DNA of 64,000 nucleotides from JAZREA01 sp045660545 (GCA_045660545.1 JAZREA010000021.1:62001-126000); one strand, 5' to 3'. Shown: positions 40,485 to 49,893, counted from the first letter of the stretch. Notes: generated by a model from the letters alone, not told the origin. Translations and numbers: made by a program.

Positions 40485-41821
40485 TACATTTCCTCGTGCT
40501 GATAATCAATATTGCTGAATTTTGTAAATTCTCCCTGCCAGCCTAAGTGAACTGTACCTGTTTCACCGTTTCTGTTTTTAGCTATTATAACCTCGGCTTC
40601 GTTAGGGTTAGCCTCCTTATTATAGTAGCTGTCTCGATAAAGCATCATTACAACGTCTGCGTCCTGCTCTATCGCACCCGATTCACGAAGGTCGGAAAGC
40701 ATAGGCCTTTTGTCTGTACGTCCCTCGCTCGCACGGCTAAGCTGCGACAAAGCGATAACAGGAACGTCTAAGTCCTTCGCAATCATTTTAAGCTCTCTGG
40801 AAATCGCAGTAATCTCTTGCTGACGGTTTTCAGTTCTTCTTGACGACTGCATAAGCTGAATGTGGTCGACAACGATAAGGTCAAGCCCACGCTCTGCCAT
40901 CAGCCTGCGGCACTTCGCCCTTATATCGATTGGAGAAACCGCAGCGGTGTCGTCAACATATATATCAGCCTGCGACACCAGCGAAAGCGCAGTGGTAATT
41001 CGGCTCCAGTCGTTTGGCTGCATACCGCCGTTTCTTATCTTGGAAAGCTCTACCAAAGCTTCAGAAAACCATATTCTGTTAACTATTTCCTCGCTGCTCA
41101 TCTCTAAGCTAAACACAGCGACCTTCGCCTTTACCTTCATAGCGGCATAGTGCGCAATATTAAGCGCAAACGAGGTCTTACCCATAGACGGACGCGCCGC
41201 TATAAGTATCAAATTAGCCTTGTTAAGTCCTGAGATTTTGTCATCTATCCTATCAAATCCTGTTGGAAGTCCTGTAATCTTTTTATCACTTGCCGCAATC
41301 TCCGAAATATGTGAAAAGCTGACTGACAAAAGGTCACGAATGGGCGCAAAGCCGCTCATATCTCTGTTTTGTGACACCTCAAAAATTTCTTGCTCGGACA
41401 TATCGAGGATTGTAGCCGTCTCTTCCTTGCCCTCGTATGCAAGCTGGGATATCTTATCCGAAGCGTTAATCAGCCTTCTTCTAAGAGCGTAGTCGGAAAC
41501 AATCTTTGCGTGATACTTTACATTGGCGCTGGTTGTGACAGAGTTTGCAATATCCGCAAGATAAAGCTCACCTCCGATTTTCTCAAAGGTGCCTCTGTAT
41601 TTAAGCCTTTCGGCAACAGTAATCACGTCAACGGGCCTGTCAAGGTTGAAAAGGTCCATTATAGCTTCAAATATTTCCTTGTTGCGCGGGTCGTAAAAGT
41701 CGCCCACTTTTACAGTCGAAATTACAGACGCCAGACATTCGCGGTCCATAAATATCGAACCTAATACCGACTGCTCTGCTATGGAGTTGTACGGGGTTAT
41801 TCTGTCTATATGTTCGTCCAT
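40484..41821 (-). CDS. dnaB: Replicative DNA helicase
   Basis: This hexameric 5'-3' helicase drives the replication fork (called DnaC in Bacillus). The 445 residues have an N-terminal DnaB domain (PYNSIAEQSVLGSIFMD onward), linker, and RecA-like core with ARPSMGKTSFAL (about 212), FSLEMSSEEIVNR, VVDHIQLM and DLRESGAIEQDAD. It follows rplI by 27 bp. Confidence 0.96.
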   Translation of the reverse strand: MDEHIDRITPYNSIAEQSVLGSIFMDRECLASVISTVKVGDFYDPRNKEIFEAIMDLFNLDRPVDVITVAERLKYRGTFEKIGGELYLADIANSVTTSANVKYHAKIVSDYALRRRLINASDKISQLAYEGKEETATILDMSEQEIFEVSQNRDMSGFAPIRDLLSVSFSHISEIAASDKKITGLPTGFDRIDDKISGLNKANLILIAARPSMGKTSFALNIAHYAAMKVKAKVAVFSLEMSSEEIVNRIWFSEALVELSKIRNGGMQPNDWSRITTALSLVSQADIYVDDTAAVSPIDIRAKCRRLMAERGLDLIVVDHIQLMQSSRRTENRQQEITAISRELKMIAKDLDVPVIALSQLSRASEGRTDKRPMLSDLRESGAIEQDADVVMMLYRDSYYNKEANPNEAEVIIAKNRNGETGTVHLGWQGEFTKFSNIDYQHEEM

Positions 41822-41848
41822 ATGACTTCACTCACTTTCAAAAAACTT

Positions 41849-42295
41849 TTACTCTGTTTCCAAAATTACGGTAACCTTTGTTGTAACCTCGGGATGAAGC
41901 TTGATTTTAACCTCGTGAGTGCCGACTGTCTTTATTCCGTCTTTTAGGTCGAACCACCTTTTATCAAGCTTGATTTTGTGCTGCTTTTCGATTTCGTCCG
42001 CTATGTTCATCGAAGTTACAGAGCCAAAGAGCTTGCCTCCTGCCCCTGCCTTTGTCTTGATTTTTACCGAAAGGTCTCCAAGCCTCTTTGCAAGGTCCAC
42101 CGCCGTATCGTATGCAACCTCTTTTTTATGGGCGATGGAGTCTTCCTTGCCCTTTAATATGTTCATGTTTGCAGCAGTAGCCTCAACAGCCAGCCCCTTG
42201 GGGAGCAGCGCATTTCTCGCAAAGCCGTCTGCCACATTTATTATCTGGCCCTTTTTACCCGAGCCCTTTACGTCCTTTAACAATATAACCTTCAT
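41849..42295 (-). CDS. rplI: 50S ribosomal protein L9
   Basis: The 148 residues begin MKVILLKDVKGSGKKGQIINV and contain DGFARNALLPKGLA, a long central helix and a C-terminal domain with VGTHEVKIKLHPEV. Length and features are normal. It sits between gdpP and dnaB as in most Firmicutes. Confidence 0.96.
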   Translation of the reverse strand: MKVILLKDVKGSGKKGQIINVADGFARNALLPKGLAVEATAANMNILKGKEDSIAHKKEVAYDTAVDLAKRLGDLSVKIKTKAGAGGKLFGSVTSMNIADEIEKQHKIKLDKRWFDLKDGIKTVGTHEVKIKLHPEVTTKVTVILETE

Positions 42296-42307
42296 AATTA
42301 ATCACCC

Positions 42308-44290
42308 CTATTGTTCTGATTCATCTATTGCGTTCTTTAACATATCCACTACGTCAGGGATTGTCTTGTCCTTAAACTGTGCCCCCGCGATAGTCAGATG
42401 ACCTCCGCCGCCTATCCTTTCAAGCACAAGCTGCACATTATATTCCCCGAGCGAACGGCCGCTTACAACCACGCTGTCGGCGTTACGGCATACTACGAAA
42501 GACGCCTTAATGTCCGATATATTAAGCAACTCGTCAGCCGCCTGGCTGGATATGATGTTAGCGTTTTCTTCCACCTCGTCCCAAGTGGAGATTGCAACCT
42601 TGCCAAGGTACTTTTCTGCGTTGGCAACAATTTTAGCACGTCTTATATACGCGGACATATCGTTTTGGAACAAGCGCTTAATATTAACAGTGTCAACGCC
42701 CATTCTGCGTAAAAACGAAGCCGCCTCAAAGGTTCTTACGCCCGTCTTCATGCTGAAGTTTTTAGTATCAAGCACAATACCTGCGTAAACCGCCTGGGCC
42801 TCTTTCGGCGTAAACTTTGCGCCTTCCTTGATATACTGGAACACCTCTGTTACCATTTCGCACGCAGAAGACGCGTACGGCTCGTGATATGTCAAAACAG
42901 GCTTTTCAATGTAGTTGGGCCCACGCCTGTGGTGGTCGATAAGCACCTTGTCACGAACAACTTCCAAAAGTCTGCTTGCGTCAATGTACGCAGGGTTGTG
43001 TGTGTCTACGATTACCAAAAGCGCATCCTTTGTATCCATCATAAGCGCCTGTTGTTCACTGATAAAGGTATCCTTATAAGCCTCCTCGGTCATAAGCTCC
43101 GACATAATGCGCTCTATGGTCGGTGTAGTGTCGCTTGTGATTATATACGCCTTTTTGCCATAAAGCTCTGCCATTTTGCAAACCGCCACCGAAGCGCCGA
43201 GGCTGTCGGCATCGGTGTTTTTGTGCCCTGTTACAAACACTACCGAGGACTGGTCGATAAGCTCTCTTAAAGCGTACGCAACAACACGGGACTTAACCCT
43301 TGTGCTGCGCCCCGTTCCCTCGCTGTTACCACCGAAGGAGCGCATATTTTCGTCGTCCTTTATAATTGCCTGGTCTCCGCCTCGTCCCAGAGCGATTTCA
43401 AGAGAAATCTTGGCATACTCCTCGCTCTTTTGGATTTCGGGAGCGTCGCCTATACCGATGCTTAGTGTGGGCGCTATGGATTTTTCGGTTTCAATTTTTT
43501 TAATCTCATTTAAAATATCAAACTTGCCTGCAACGATGTTACAAACATTTTTGTTTTCGAAAATAACGTTGTATCTGTCCTTTTCAATTTTACGGACAAC
43601 GCCCTCGTTGGCGCTTACCCAGTTGTTTATAGCCTGGTCTATTGCTGAATTAATCTTGCTTATTTTCTGTTGCGGAAGTTCTTTTGTTATATCGTCGTAG
43701 TTGTCGACTAATACTATGCAGTTTAGCGCGCGGTAGTCGTTGTATTTGTTATAAAACTCCACCTCACGCGAGTTGTCAATCCAGTACAGGACGAGGGAAT
43801 ACGACTTCGCCCCATTGTCCATAAACTCTACTACATTTCCCGTAACCTTATAGTTTACGCCCTTGTAGCTTATGCTGATGTTAATGTTTTTGCGGTTTTC
43901 CAAAATCTTTAAGATTTCAACACCCGGAACAACGTCGGAAATGTGGTGCTCAAAGAAGTTGCCTCCCGTCATTTCCGAGAAGGCGTCGTTGTGCCACACA
44001 ATGTTGCCTGTAAGGTCTAAAACAGACAGCGGAAACGGTGTGTTAACCATAGAGTCCCTCGCCGCGTTAGCCGTGTGCATCTCCAAGCTCTGGATGTATC
44101 CCGTTATGTCGTCAAGCTTCTTTTTGCCGCCGACAAAGTGATAAACCGCCATACCTGCAACAGCTATAAAGCCCATCGCCGCAAGCACGTAATGCCCGCA
44201 AAATATCGCAACAAGCGAAACCACAACAACAACCGCAAAGTAAATGTTGGTTTCAATTAATAATTTAGATAAAAACTTCTTGTTATTCAT
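42308..44290 (-). CDS. gdpP: Cyclic-di-AMP phosphodiesterase GdpP (YybT)
   Basis: This membrane protein hydrolyses c-di-AMP and so affects wall and potassium homeostasis. The 660 residues have two N-terminal helices (about 10-52), a PAS-like domain (about 75-150), a degenerate GGDEF (about 175-300) and a DHH-DHHA1 module with GHKNTDADSLGAS (about 352), DTHNPAYID and DHHRRGPNYI (about 445), ending with GGGGH-like IGGGGHLTIAGAQ. It follows the yybS-like gene by 26 bp. Confidence 0.95.
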   Translation of the reverse strand: MNNKKFLSKLLIETNIYFAVVVVVSLVAIFCGHYVLAAMGFIAVAGMAVYHFVGGKKKLDDITGYIQSLEMHTANAARDSMVNTPFPLSVLDLTGNIVWHNDAFSEMTGGNFFEHHISDVVPGVEILKILENRKNINISISYKGVNYKVTGNVVEFMDNGAKSYSLVLYWIDNSREVEFYNKYNDYRALNCIVLVDNYDDITKELPQQKISKINSAIDQAINNWVSANEGVVRKIEKDRYNVIFENKNVCNIVAGKFDILNEIKKIETEKSIAPTLSIGIGDAPEIQKSEEYAKISLEIALGRGGDQAIIKDDENMRSFGGNSEGTGRSTRVKSRVVAYALRELIDQSSVVFVTGHKNTDADSLGASVAVCKMAELYGKKAYIITSDTTPTIERIMSELMTEEAYKDTFISEQQALMMDTKDALLVIVDTHNPAYIDASRLLEVVRDKVLIDHHRRGPNYIEKPVLTYHEPYASSACEMVTEVFQYIKEGAKFTPKEAQAVYAGIVLDTKNFSMKTGVRTFEAASFLRRMGVDTVNIKRLFQNDMSAYIRRAKIVANAEKYLGKVAISTWDEVEENANIISSQAADELLNISDIKASFVVCRNADSVVVSGRSLGEYNVQLVLERIGGGGHLTIAGAQFKDKTIPDVVDMLKNAIDESEQ

Positions 44291-44316
44291 AGTAACGAAG
44301 TCTCCTTTTTCGCGTG

Positions 44317-45066
44317 TTAGTTTTCCTTACGGATGTGTCTGTCTCTGCGCAAATCAAACAGAGCGTCCCACGCACCAAATATCAAAAACATACTGATTCC
44401 AAATCCCATTGTAAAGAACATAAGCGTAAAAATAACTGTGTATATCAAAAACCTGACTACGCCAAGGCGAATTTTCTTTCTAAGCATAAAGTCTGTTACA
44501 GAAAGTCCACACACTCCCGTCGCGAAGATTAATATCGCGGCGAAGTTTAAAAAAGCGTATTTTAAAGTCGCGTTAATCGAAAGTCCAAAAGCCGCAAACG
44601 CCAAAACGCCAAAAAGCACACCAAGCTTTGACATTTTAAGCTCACTAAACTTCAAAAACATAGACACATCCTTTTTAAAGACAAACAAAACGCCCTTGCA
44701 AATCATAATAAAAGCGTACGAAAAAGCAAGACACGTACAAACCAAAATAGAAGGAATCAGGGCAAAATAAGTACTCCTTACAGACTCGACAACAGCCCTT
44801 ACCATATCCATTTCATCCGCGGTATACAAAGTCTCTGACGCAAGTAAAAAGTCGTTAAACGCACCGTTAACCGTGCTGTCTATAATGCTTATTCCGTAGA
44901 CAAGCTTGGCCGACAAAACACTGCACCCAAAAGACATTAAAAACAGTAAAGTGGAAAGAAAAACTCCTCTTAAAAAGGGTATTTTTTTCTTATATATCAA
45001 TACCGCCACAGGTATAACCCCGACCCTTAAAATTATTGATAAAATATATAACAAAGTCTCAAGCAT
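44317..45066 (-). CDS. DUF2232-like integral membrane protein in yybS position
   Basis: The 249-residue protein is mostly hydrophobic with six to eight predicted helices. I chose the ATG at 45066, which has GGGGAG upstream; the frame extends to 45297 but that part overlaps the promoter and the divergent spoIIE leader. Position before gdpP, rplI and dnaB matches yybS (DUF2232) of Bacillus. Sequence similarity to that family is only guessed from the layout. The function is unknown. Confidence 0.7.
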   Translation of the reverse strand: MLETLLYILSIILRVGVIPVAVLIYKKKIPFLRGVFLSTLLFLMSFGCSVLSAKLVYGISIIDSTVNGAFNDFLLASETLYTADEMDMVRAVVESVRSTYFALIPSILVCTCLAFSYAFIMICKGVLFVFKKDVSMFLKFSELKMSKLGVLFGVLAFAAFGLSINATLKYAFLNFAAILIFATGVCGLSVTDFMLRKKIRLGVVRFLIYTVIFTLMFFTMGFGISMFLIFGAWDALFDLRRDRHIRKEN

Positions 45067-45093
45067 ATATATCTCCCCAATATAATATTCTTC

Positions 45094-45122
45094 ATTATAA
45101 CATTTTTTGAAAAATAAGTCAA
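45094..45122 (-). promoter_or_regulatory. Promoter of the yybS-gdpP-rplI-dnaB operon
   Basis: On the minus strand TTGACT (45122-45117) and a consensus TATAAT (45099-45094) are 17 bp apart. Confidence 0.75.
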
Positions 45123-45152
45123 CATCACGCACCCCGGCGATTAATTTTTGGT

Positions 45153-45182
45153 TTGGTGCCACGTTTCTACATAAAATATAAT
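45153..45182 (+). promoter_or_regulatory. Possible promoter of spoIIE
   Basis: TTGGTG (45153-45158) and TATAAT (45177-45182) are 18 bp apart; a second TATAAT is at 45194-45199 without a good -35. In Bacillus spoIIE is switched on by Spo0A with sigma-A. I do not see a clear TGTCGAA-type Spo0A box in this gap. Confidence 0.45.
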
Positions 45183-45234
45183 GGGCGGTGTTGTATAATT
45201 TAAGGTGCACAAATTTACTAAGGAGAAATTCAAG

Positions 45235-47544
45235 ATGAACAACACCAGAGCTGTTTTTAAAACCAAATCCGCTATAAATACGCCTATGCTCGTCCACTTT
45301 GCCGTGTCATTTTTGCTCGGGCGGGTGTTTTTGGCTGAGTGTATATCGCCGTTTGCGTCCGCGTACTTTTGTTCGTACTTAAAAACAAACAACAAAAGCA
45401 CCTTAAAGACTGTCCTTACGGCGGTTATATCAATCGTCGGGGTTCTTACAACTTCACACAGAAACATGGTGCTAAGGTACGCTTTGGCGTTTGTTCTGTT
45501 TGGTATTGTACATATATCTGCAACAACCTTTGGCAAGGAAGGAGGAGAGGTTAAGCTATACTCCTCCGTTGCTGCCGCAAACTTCCTTTCAGGCCTTATA
45601 TACTACGCACAGATTGAGGGGTTTTGGCACAACCTTTTAATGCTTGCGATAGAAAGCGTGGCATGCTTTGTAATCCCCTTTGCCATACGAAGCTCCGCAG
45701 AAATTGTGTGCGGTGAAAAGCCCGTCTCCGATATAACCGGTGAAGACACCGCCGCAATATATATTATACTCTGCGCAGTGGTTACTGGTTTTTGCGGAAT
45801 GAGTGTGGGCAACATCGCCCTTTTCAAAACAATGAGCGCCCTTTTTATAATGATAATCGCCTTTGCGGGCGGATGCGGAGCGTCCACCACGTGCGGAGTT
45901 GGAATAGGGGTGTTAAACTCGCTTTTCGCATTCGAGCTTAACGAGTGTGCAGGGGTGTTTGGTTTTTGCGGCCTTTGTGCAGGTCTTATGAGCAAGAAAA
46001 AGCGCGCGGGCGTTATACTTGGGTTTGTCGTTTCGTCAAAGTTTCTTTCCATGTATTTCGGAGGATGGTCAGACAGCGTATTCTCCGACTTTGAAACAAT
46101 AATTGCTGTATGTCTTTTCTGCCTGATACCCTACTCGGTGCTGATGAAGGCAAAGACCTTTATTAACGCGGGCGCGTACAAAAGCGAGGAGCTTGGGCAA
46201 AAGATTGACAACGTCAGCAAAAAGCTACGGGAAATATCCGACACCTTTACGGCGCTGGCAGATATGTCAAAAGCACAAGTAAGCAAAACACCGATAAACC
46301 ACGCAGACATAAGCATATTTTACGACATGGCCGCGGACAAGGTGTGTAAAAACTGCGGGCTCAAATTTATATGCTGGAACAAGGAAGCCCACGACACGCG
46401 GGACCTTATCAACAAAATGATGCCCGCACTTAAAAACAACGGATACATCACTTTGGAGGATATTCCTGACAGATTCAGGCAAAAATGTATAAAGAGCACT
46501 ATTTTCGTCAATGAATTAAACAGAATATATTCTCGCCTGAACATCGACCGAAGCAAAAGCGAGCACATAAACCAGGGCCAGCGCCTTATCTCGATGCAGC
46601 TTAACGGAATGTCCGAAATAGTCGACAACTTAACAAGCGGTATAGACAAAAGCATCATATTCGATAAATCAAACGAAAACGATATATACTGCCGCTTGGA
46701 ACAAGAGGGCGTTTCGTGCTCGGACATCAACGTCGTAAAGGACGAAAACAACATCACAAGAGTAACCATGAGGGTTAAGCAAAACAGCGCAAACTTCACA
46801 AGCACAAGCGCGCTGATAGAGACGGCAGTTTCCAAAACTCTGGGCAAGAGTATGGGCATAGAGTCATACACCTGCAAGAAAAACAAGTTTTTTATAACGC
46901 TAAGCGAAAGAGAACAGTTTGACATTATATACAGCTACAAAAGCATCCCAAAAAGCGGAGAAACAGTGTGCGGAGACAACGTTGCATTCGGCAAAATATC
47001 GGGAAGCAAGCAGGCATTTATTCTAAGCGACGGTATGGGCAGCGGAGAGCAGGCGTCTAAGATGTCCAAAGGCGCAATCGAGCTTTTACAAAAGTTTTTA
47101 AACGCAGGCTTTGACAAGGAGGCGTCAGTTAATATGATAGGCGCTTCCCTGATGCTTGGCGGCAAAGAGATGTTCACGACGATTGATGCCGTAATTATAG
47201 ACCTGCTTTCTGCCGAGGTCGAGTTTGTAAAAGCAGGGGCAAACACATCGTATGTAAAGACCAAAAACAAGGTAAGAAAGCTCTCTTCAACCTCCCTGCC
47301 CGTCGGAATTATCGAAAACACCGAGATAGATACCTCCACCTACCGCGCAAACGACGGCGACATAATAGTAATGATAAGCGACGGCATACAAAGTGCAGCG
47401 GACGACTGGTTCGAAGAATACCTTCTTAACATACACGAGGAAAATCCCGACATTATATGCTCGCTGCTTTTAGACGAGGCGCTGAGAAACAGAAAGCAAA
47501 ACGACGATATGACAATAGTGGTTATTAAAATTACTAAACGGTAA
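45235..47544 (+). CDS. spoIIE: Stage II sporulation protein E (PP2C phosphatase)
   Basis: This membrane phosphatase dephosphorylates SpoIIAA to release sigma-F in the forespore and also acts at the polar septum. The 769 residues have a hydrophobic N-terminal region with about 9-10 helices (about 15-320), a linker with a Cys-rich motif (CKNCGLKFICWNKE) and a C-terminal PP2C domain with LSDGMGSGEQA (about 598), DAVIIDLLSAEVEFVKAGA, MISDGIQSAADDW and the NDDMTIVVIKI end. I chose the ATG at 45235 with AAGGAG 9 bp upstream. It heads a sporulation unit with a small gene and bofA. Confidence 0.94.
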   Translation: MNNTRAVFKTKSAINTPMLVHFAVSFLLGRVFLAECISPFASAYFCSYLKTNNKSTLKTVLTAVISIVGVLTTSHRNMVLRYALAFVLFGIVHISATTFGKEGGEVKLYSSVAAANFLSGLIYYAQIEGFWHNLLMLAIESVACFVIPFAIRSSAEIVCGEKPVSDITGEDTAAIYIILCAVVTGFCGMSVGNIALFKTMSALFIMIIAFAGGCGASTTCGVGIGVLNSLFAFELNECAGVFGFCGLCAGLMSKKKRAGVILGFVVSSKFLSMYFGGWSDSVFSDFETIIAVCLFCLIPYSVLMKAKTFINAGAYKSEELGQKIDNVSKKLREISDTFTALADMSKAQVSKTPINHADISIFYDMAADKVCKNCGLKFICWNKEAHDTRDLINKMMPALKNNGYITLEDIPDRFRQKCIKSTIFVNELNRIYSRLNIDRSKSEHINQGQRLISMQLNGMSEIVDNLTSGIDKSIIFDKSNENDIYCRLEQEGVSCSDINVVKDENNITRVTMRVKQNSANFTSTSALIETAVSKTLGKSMGIESYTCKKNKFFITLSEREQFDIIYSYKSIPKSGETVCGDNVAFGKISGSKQAFILSDGMGSGEQASKMSKGAIELLQKFLNAGFDKEASVNMIGASLMLGGKEMFTTIDAVIIDLLSAEVEFVKAGANTSYVKTKNKVRKLSSTSLPVGIIENTEIDTSTYRANDGDIIVMISDGIQSAADDWFEEYLLNIHEENPDIICSLLLDEALRNRKQNDDMTIVVIKITKR

Positions 47545-47557
47545 GGAGCGGTTTTTT

Positions 47558-47785
47558 ATGTTTGACAATACAAAAAGGGTGCTTATAATCGACAATATCA
47601 AAAGCAGCAACATCCAACAGGCAATATTCATACTAAAAGACCGCAAGCAGTCTATCGGAGAATTTAACATATTAGACGAAGCCAACGGCATAATCCGTCA
47701 GTACATCTACAACAACGAAACCGCCCTGACACGCGAGGTTAAAAAGAAAAAGCGCCTGTTCGGCAGGAGACGGCGCAAGGCATAA
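47558..47785 (+). CDS. Small basic-tailed protein of unknown function between spoIIE and bofA
   Basis: The 75-residue protein starts 13 bp after spoIIE with AAGGAGCGG upstream. The N-terminal 55 residues look like a small alpha/beta fold (VLIIDNIKSSNIQQAIFILKD, then FNILDEANGIIRQYI). The tail is strongly basic (KKKKRLFGRRRRK), which could bind nucleic acid or membrane lipid. I do not recognise the family. Its stop lies 6 bp before the hairpin that hides the bofA ribosome binding site. Confidence 0.75.
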   Translation: MFDNTKRVLIIDNIKSSNIQQAIFILKDRKQSIGEFNILDEANGIIRQYIYNNETALTREVKKKKRLFGRRRRKA

Positions 47786-47791
47786 AACAAA

Positions 47792-47825
47792 ACACCTCCG
47801 CATACAAATAGGTATGCGGAGGTGT
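47792..47825 (+). promoter_or_regulatory. Hairpin sequestering the bofA ribosome binding site
   Basis: ACACCTCCGCATAC (47792-47805) pairs perfectly with GTATGCGGAGGTGT (47812-47825) around a 6-nt loop. The right arm contains GGAGG (47818-47822), the only plausible ribosome binding site for bofA at 47832. No T-run follows, so it is not a terminator. A ribosome ending translation of the upstream ORF at 47785 would sit close enough to open the stem. Confidence 0.75.
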
Positions 47826-47831
47826 ATTATT

Positions 47832-48092
47832 ATGGACACAAAAATATTCTTATATATAGCAGGAATACTTATATCCTGCGTGCTGATTGTCGTTTTTGCC
47901 AGACCGATTCGTTCTTTCGTAAAGATTGCGATGCACTCTGCCATAGGCGGTGTGCTGATTGTGGCTTTCAACTTCATTTCCCAGCTTTTTGGCTTTTTCA
48001 TAGGGGTTAACGCCCTTACAGCCATAACGGTAGGCGTTTTAGGCGCCCCGGGTTTTGTGATGCTTTTGATGTTACAGCTGATACTGAACTGA
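47832..48092 (+). CDS. bofA: Pro-sigma-K processing inhibitor BofA
   Basis: BofA holds the SpoIVFB protease inactive in the mother-cell membrane until engulfment signalling. This 86-residue protein has two or three hydrophobic helices and the family core AIGGVLIVAFNF, then NALTAITVGVLGAPGFVMLL. I chose the ATG at 47832, 9 bp after GGAGG; the frame extends to 47814 inside the hairpin. It is convergent with the GH18 gene, with only 7 bp between stops. Together with spoIIE it supports true sporulation ability. Confidence 0.88.
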   Translation: MDTKIFLYIAGILISCVLIVVFARPIRSFVKIAMHSAIGGVLIVAFNFISQLFGFFIGVNALTAITVGVLGAPGFVMLLMLQLILN

Positions 48093-48099
48093 CAAGTGC

Positions 48100-49800
48100 T
48101 TATTCCAAAAGGTCCTCGATATATCCCCAGATATCCGGGGTTTCAAACGTCTTGCTCCACGAGGCTATTCCCGCGAGGTCGTAGTCGTTTACAAGATCTA
48201 CCCTTGCCTCTATCGAAGTCTTGTCCTCAATCCAGACCTTAAACACGCTGTTACCAACCGTCCATTCGGCGTAGTTTTGGCCTGTTTTTTTGTCATATAC
48301 TATTTCTGCATTGTTTTCTGCAATCCTTTTCGCTACCGTTTCCATGCCGACGGCAGACGTTTTTACAACTTTGCCGTTTACAGTCTCCCAGATTCGAGCA
48401 TAAAACGGAACTCCGAGGACAAGCTTGTTAGCAGGCACCTCTTTAAGCGTAATTTCAAGCGCGTTCGTTGTCCACGGTATGTCTGCAACCGAGCCTGCCG
48501 TAGTGCTCCATGTGCCGTTTTGGTCGTACGCCATTAACATCACGTAGTCCGCGTGCTTTGCAATCGTTTTTCTGTCGTAGCACAAAGAGTATGTAGGGCT
48601 TGTAGCCTCGTACTTTGTAACGTCAACGCTCAGCACCCTTCCGATGCTGTGGCACATATCCGCCATTTCCTCTACAAACTTAGAATATACGTCTCTGTCG
48701 GACTGGTACATATTTTCAAAGTCCAGATTGATTCCATCAAGGTCGTATTTTAATATGTATTCCTTCATTTTAGCAACACACGCCTTTCGGGCGGATGCGT
48801 TGTTTAAAAACTTGCTCGCTTTGGACTGGCTACCCTCGGTGTTAAACATCGCCCACACCTTGTAGCCCTCTGCCTTGCAGTCTTTGATATAATCCTTGTT
48901 TCCAAGGTCCGCTATATAAAGGTTAAGTTCAGGATAAAATTCGTGCTCATATGAATACGGCGTAAGCCCCGTGTTATCAACAAGCCTGAACCACGTGGGC
49001 GAAATTACGTTTAAGCCGTCCATATGGTTGCCCGTTTTGGTAACGCCCGGGCTGTAAATCTGGTGCCATGTAAGGTTAATCTTGCCCGATACGTCGGCGT
49101 CTACCTCAGGCTTTGAGTCTACGGGCTCATCTGTGGAGGGCAAGTCATCTTCTTCCTCTTCCGGCTCCAGCTCTATCGTAGGGTCGGGTTCGTCCGTTAG
49201 CTCCTGGCTTGTGATATAGTCTAAAATTCTGCACACCATAGCCGCGGTTTCCCCTCGTGTTGCGGTAGCGTCAGGACGGAAGGTGTTGTCGGGGTAGCCC
49301 GTAATAATTCCGTTACCCACCGCCGCACATATGTAATAATAGTACTTGTCTGTGCGCTTTATGTCGCTAAATGAGGCGCTGCCGCCTCCTAAGTCTAAGG
49401 AGTTGACTATCATAACCACCATTTCTTCTCTGGTTATAAGGTCGTCAGGGCGAAAAGCGTCGCCAACTTTTTCTTCCAGGACATCCTCTTCGCTCGCCGT
49501 ACAGATATAGCTGTAACACCACTTGTCCGTCGGCACGTCTTCAAAGTACTGCTCGTCGTACGTCTGGTAGTTACCGTAGCGCATAGTTATCAAAAGCTTG
49601 ACAAACTCACCTCTTGTAATCGTGTTGTCAAGCCTGAACGTTCCGTCGGGGTATCCGTTCATTATATGAAGGTCAATTAGTCTTTGTGCGTAGCCTTCGG
49701 CCCAGCTTCCCGATATATCAGAAGCTGCAAAAGCGCTAAAAGGCGCTAAACAAAACGCCAAAGCCAATATTAAAAGAATGGATATAATTCTTTTTTTCAA
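48100..49800 (-). CDS. Exported SLH-domain GH18 glycoside hydrolase
   Basis: The 566 residues start at a TTG (49800, with GAAAGGGG 8 bp upstream), which gives a clean signal peptide MKKRIISILLILALAFCLAP cut after AFA. Three SLH repeats follow (about 26-190; ITRGEFVKLL, ITREEMVVMI, ATRGETAAMV) for wall attachment. Then come an acidic Pro/Glu linker (about 195-225) and a GH18 barrel with the catalytic DLDGINLDFEN and MAYDQNG segments. Relatives such as SleL/YaaH act on spore cortex or wall glycans. SLH domains instead of LysM suggest action on the vegetative surface. The in-frame start at 49821 is less likely. Confidence 0.88.
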   Translation of the reverse strand: MKKRIISILLILALAFCLAPFSAFAASDISGSWAEGYAQRLIDLHIMNGYPDGTFRLDNTITRGEFVKLLITMRYGNYQTYDEQYFEDVPTDKWCYSYICTASEEDVLEEKVGDAFRPDDLITREEMVVMIVNSLDLGGGSASFSDIKRTDKYYYYICAAVGNGIITGYPDNTFRPDATATRGETAAMVCRILDYITSQELTDEPDPTIELEPEEEEDDLPSTDEPVDSKPEVDADVSGKINLTWHQIYSPGVTKTGNHMDGLNVISPTWFRLVDNTGLTPYSYEHEFYPELNLYIADLGNKDYIKDCKAEGYKVWAMFNTEGSQSKASKFLNNASARKACVAKMKEYILKYDLDGINLDFENMYQSDRDVYSKFVEEMADMCHSIGRVLSVDVTKYEATSPTYSLCYDRKTIAKHADYVMLMAYDQNGTWSTTAGSVADIPWTTNALEITLKEVPANKLVLGVPFYARIWETVNGKVVKTSAVGMETVAKRIAENNAEIVYDKKTGQNYAEWTVGNSVFKVWIEDKTSIEARVDLVNDYDLAGIASWSKTFETPDIWGYIEDLLE

Positions 49801-49831
49801 CCTTTTGTCCCCTTTCGACAAATATACTTAA

Positions 49832-49861
49832 ATTATAACAGACAATCTTATATTTTGACAA
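49832..49861 (-). promoter_or_regulatory. Promoter of the SLH-GH18 gene
   Basis: On the minus strand TTGTCA (49861-49856) and TATAAT (49837-49832) are 18 bp apart, about 32 bp before the TTG start. Confidence 0.65.
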
Positions 49862-49893
49862 TAGAAATTTTTTACATGTAACAAAAAATTAAC

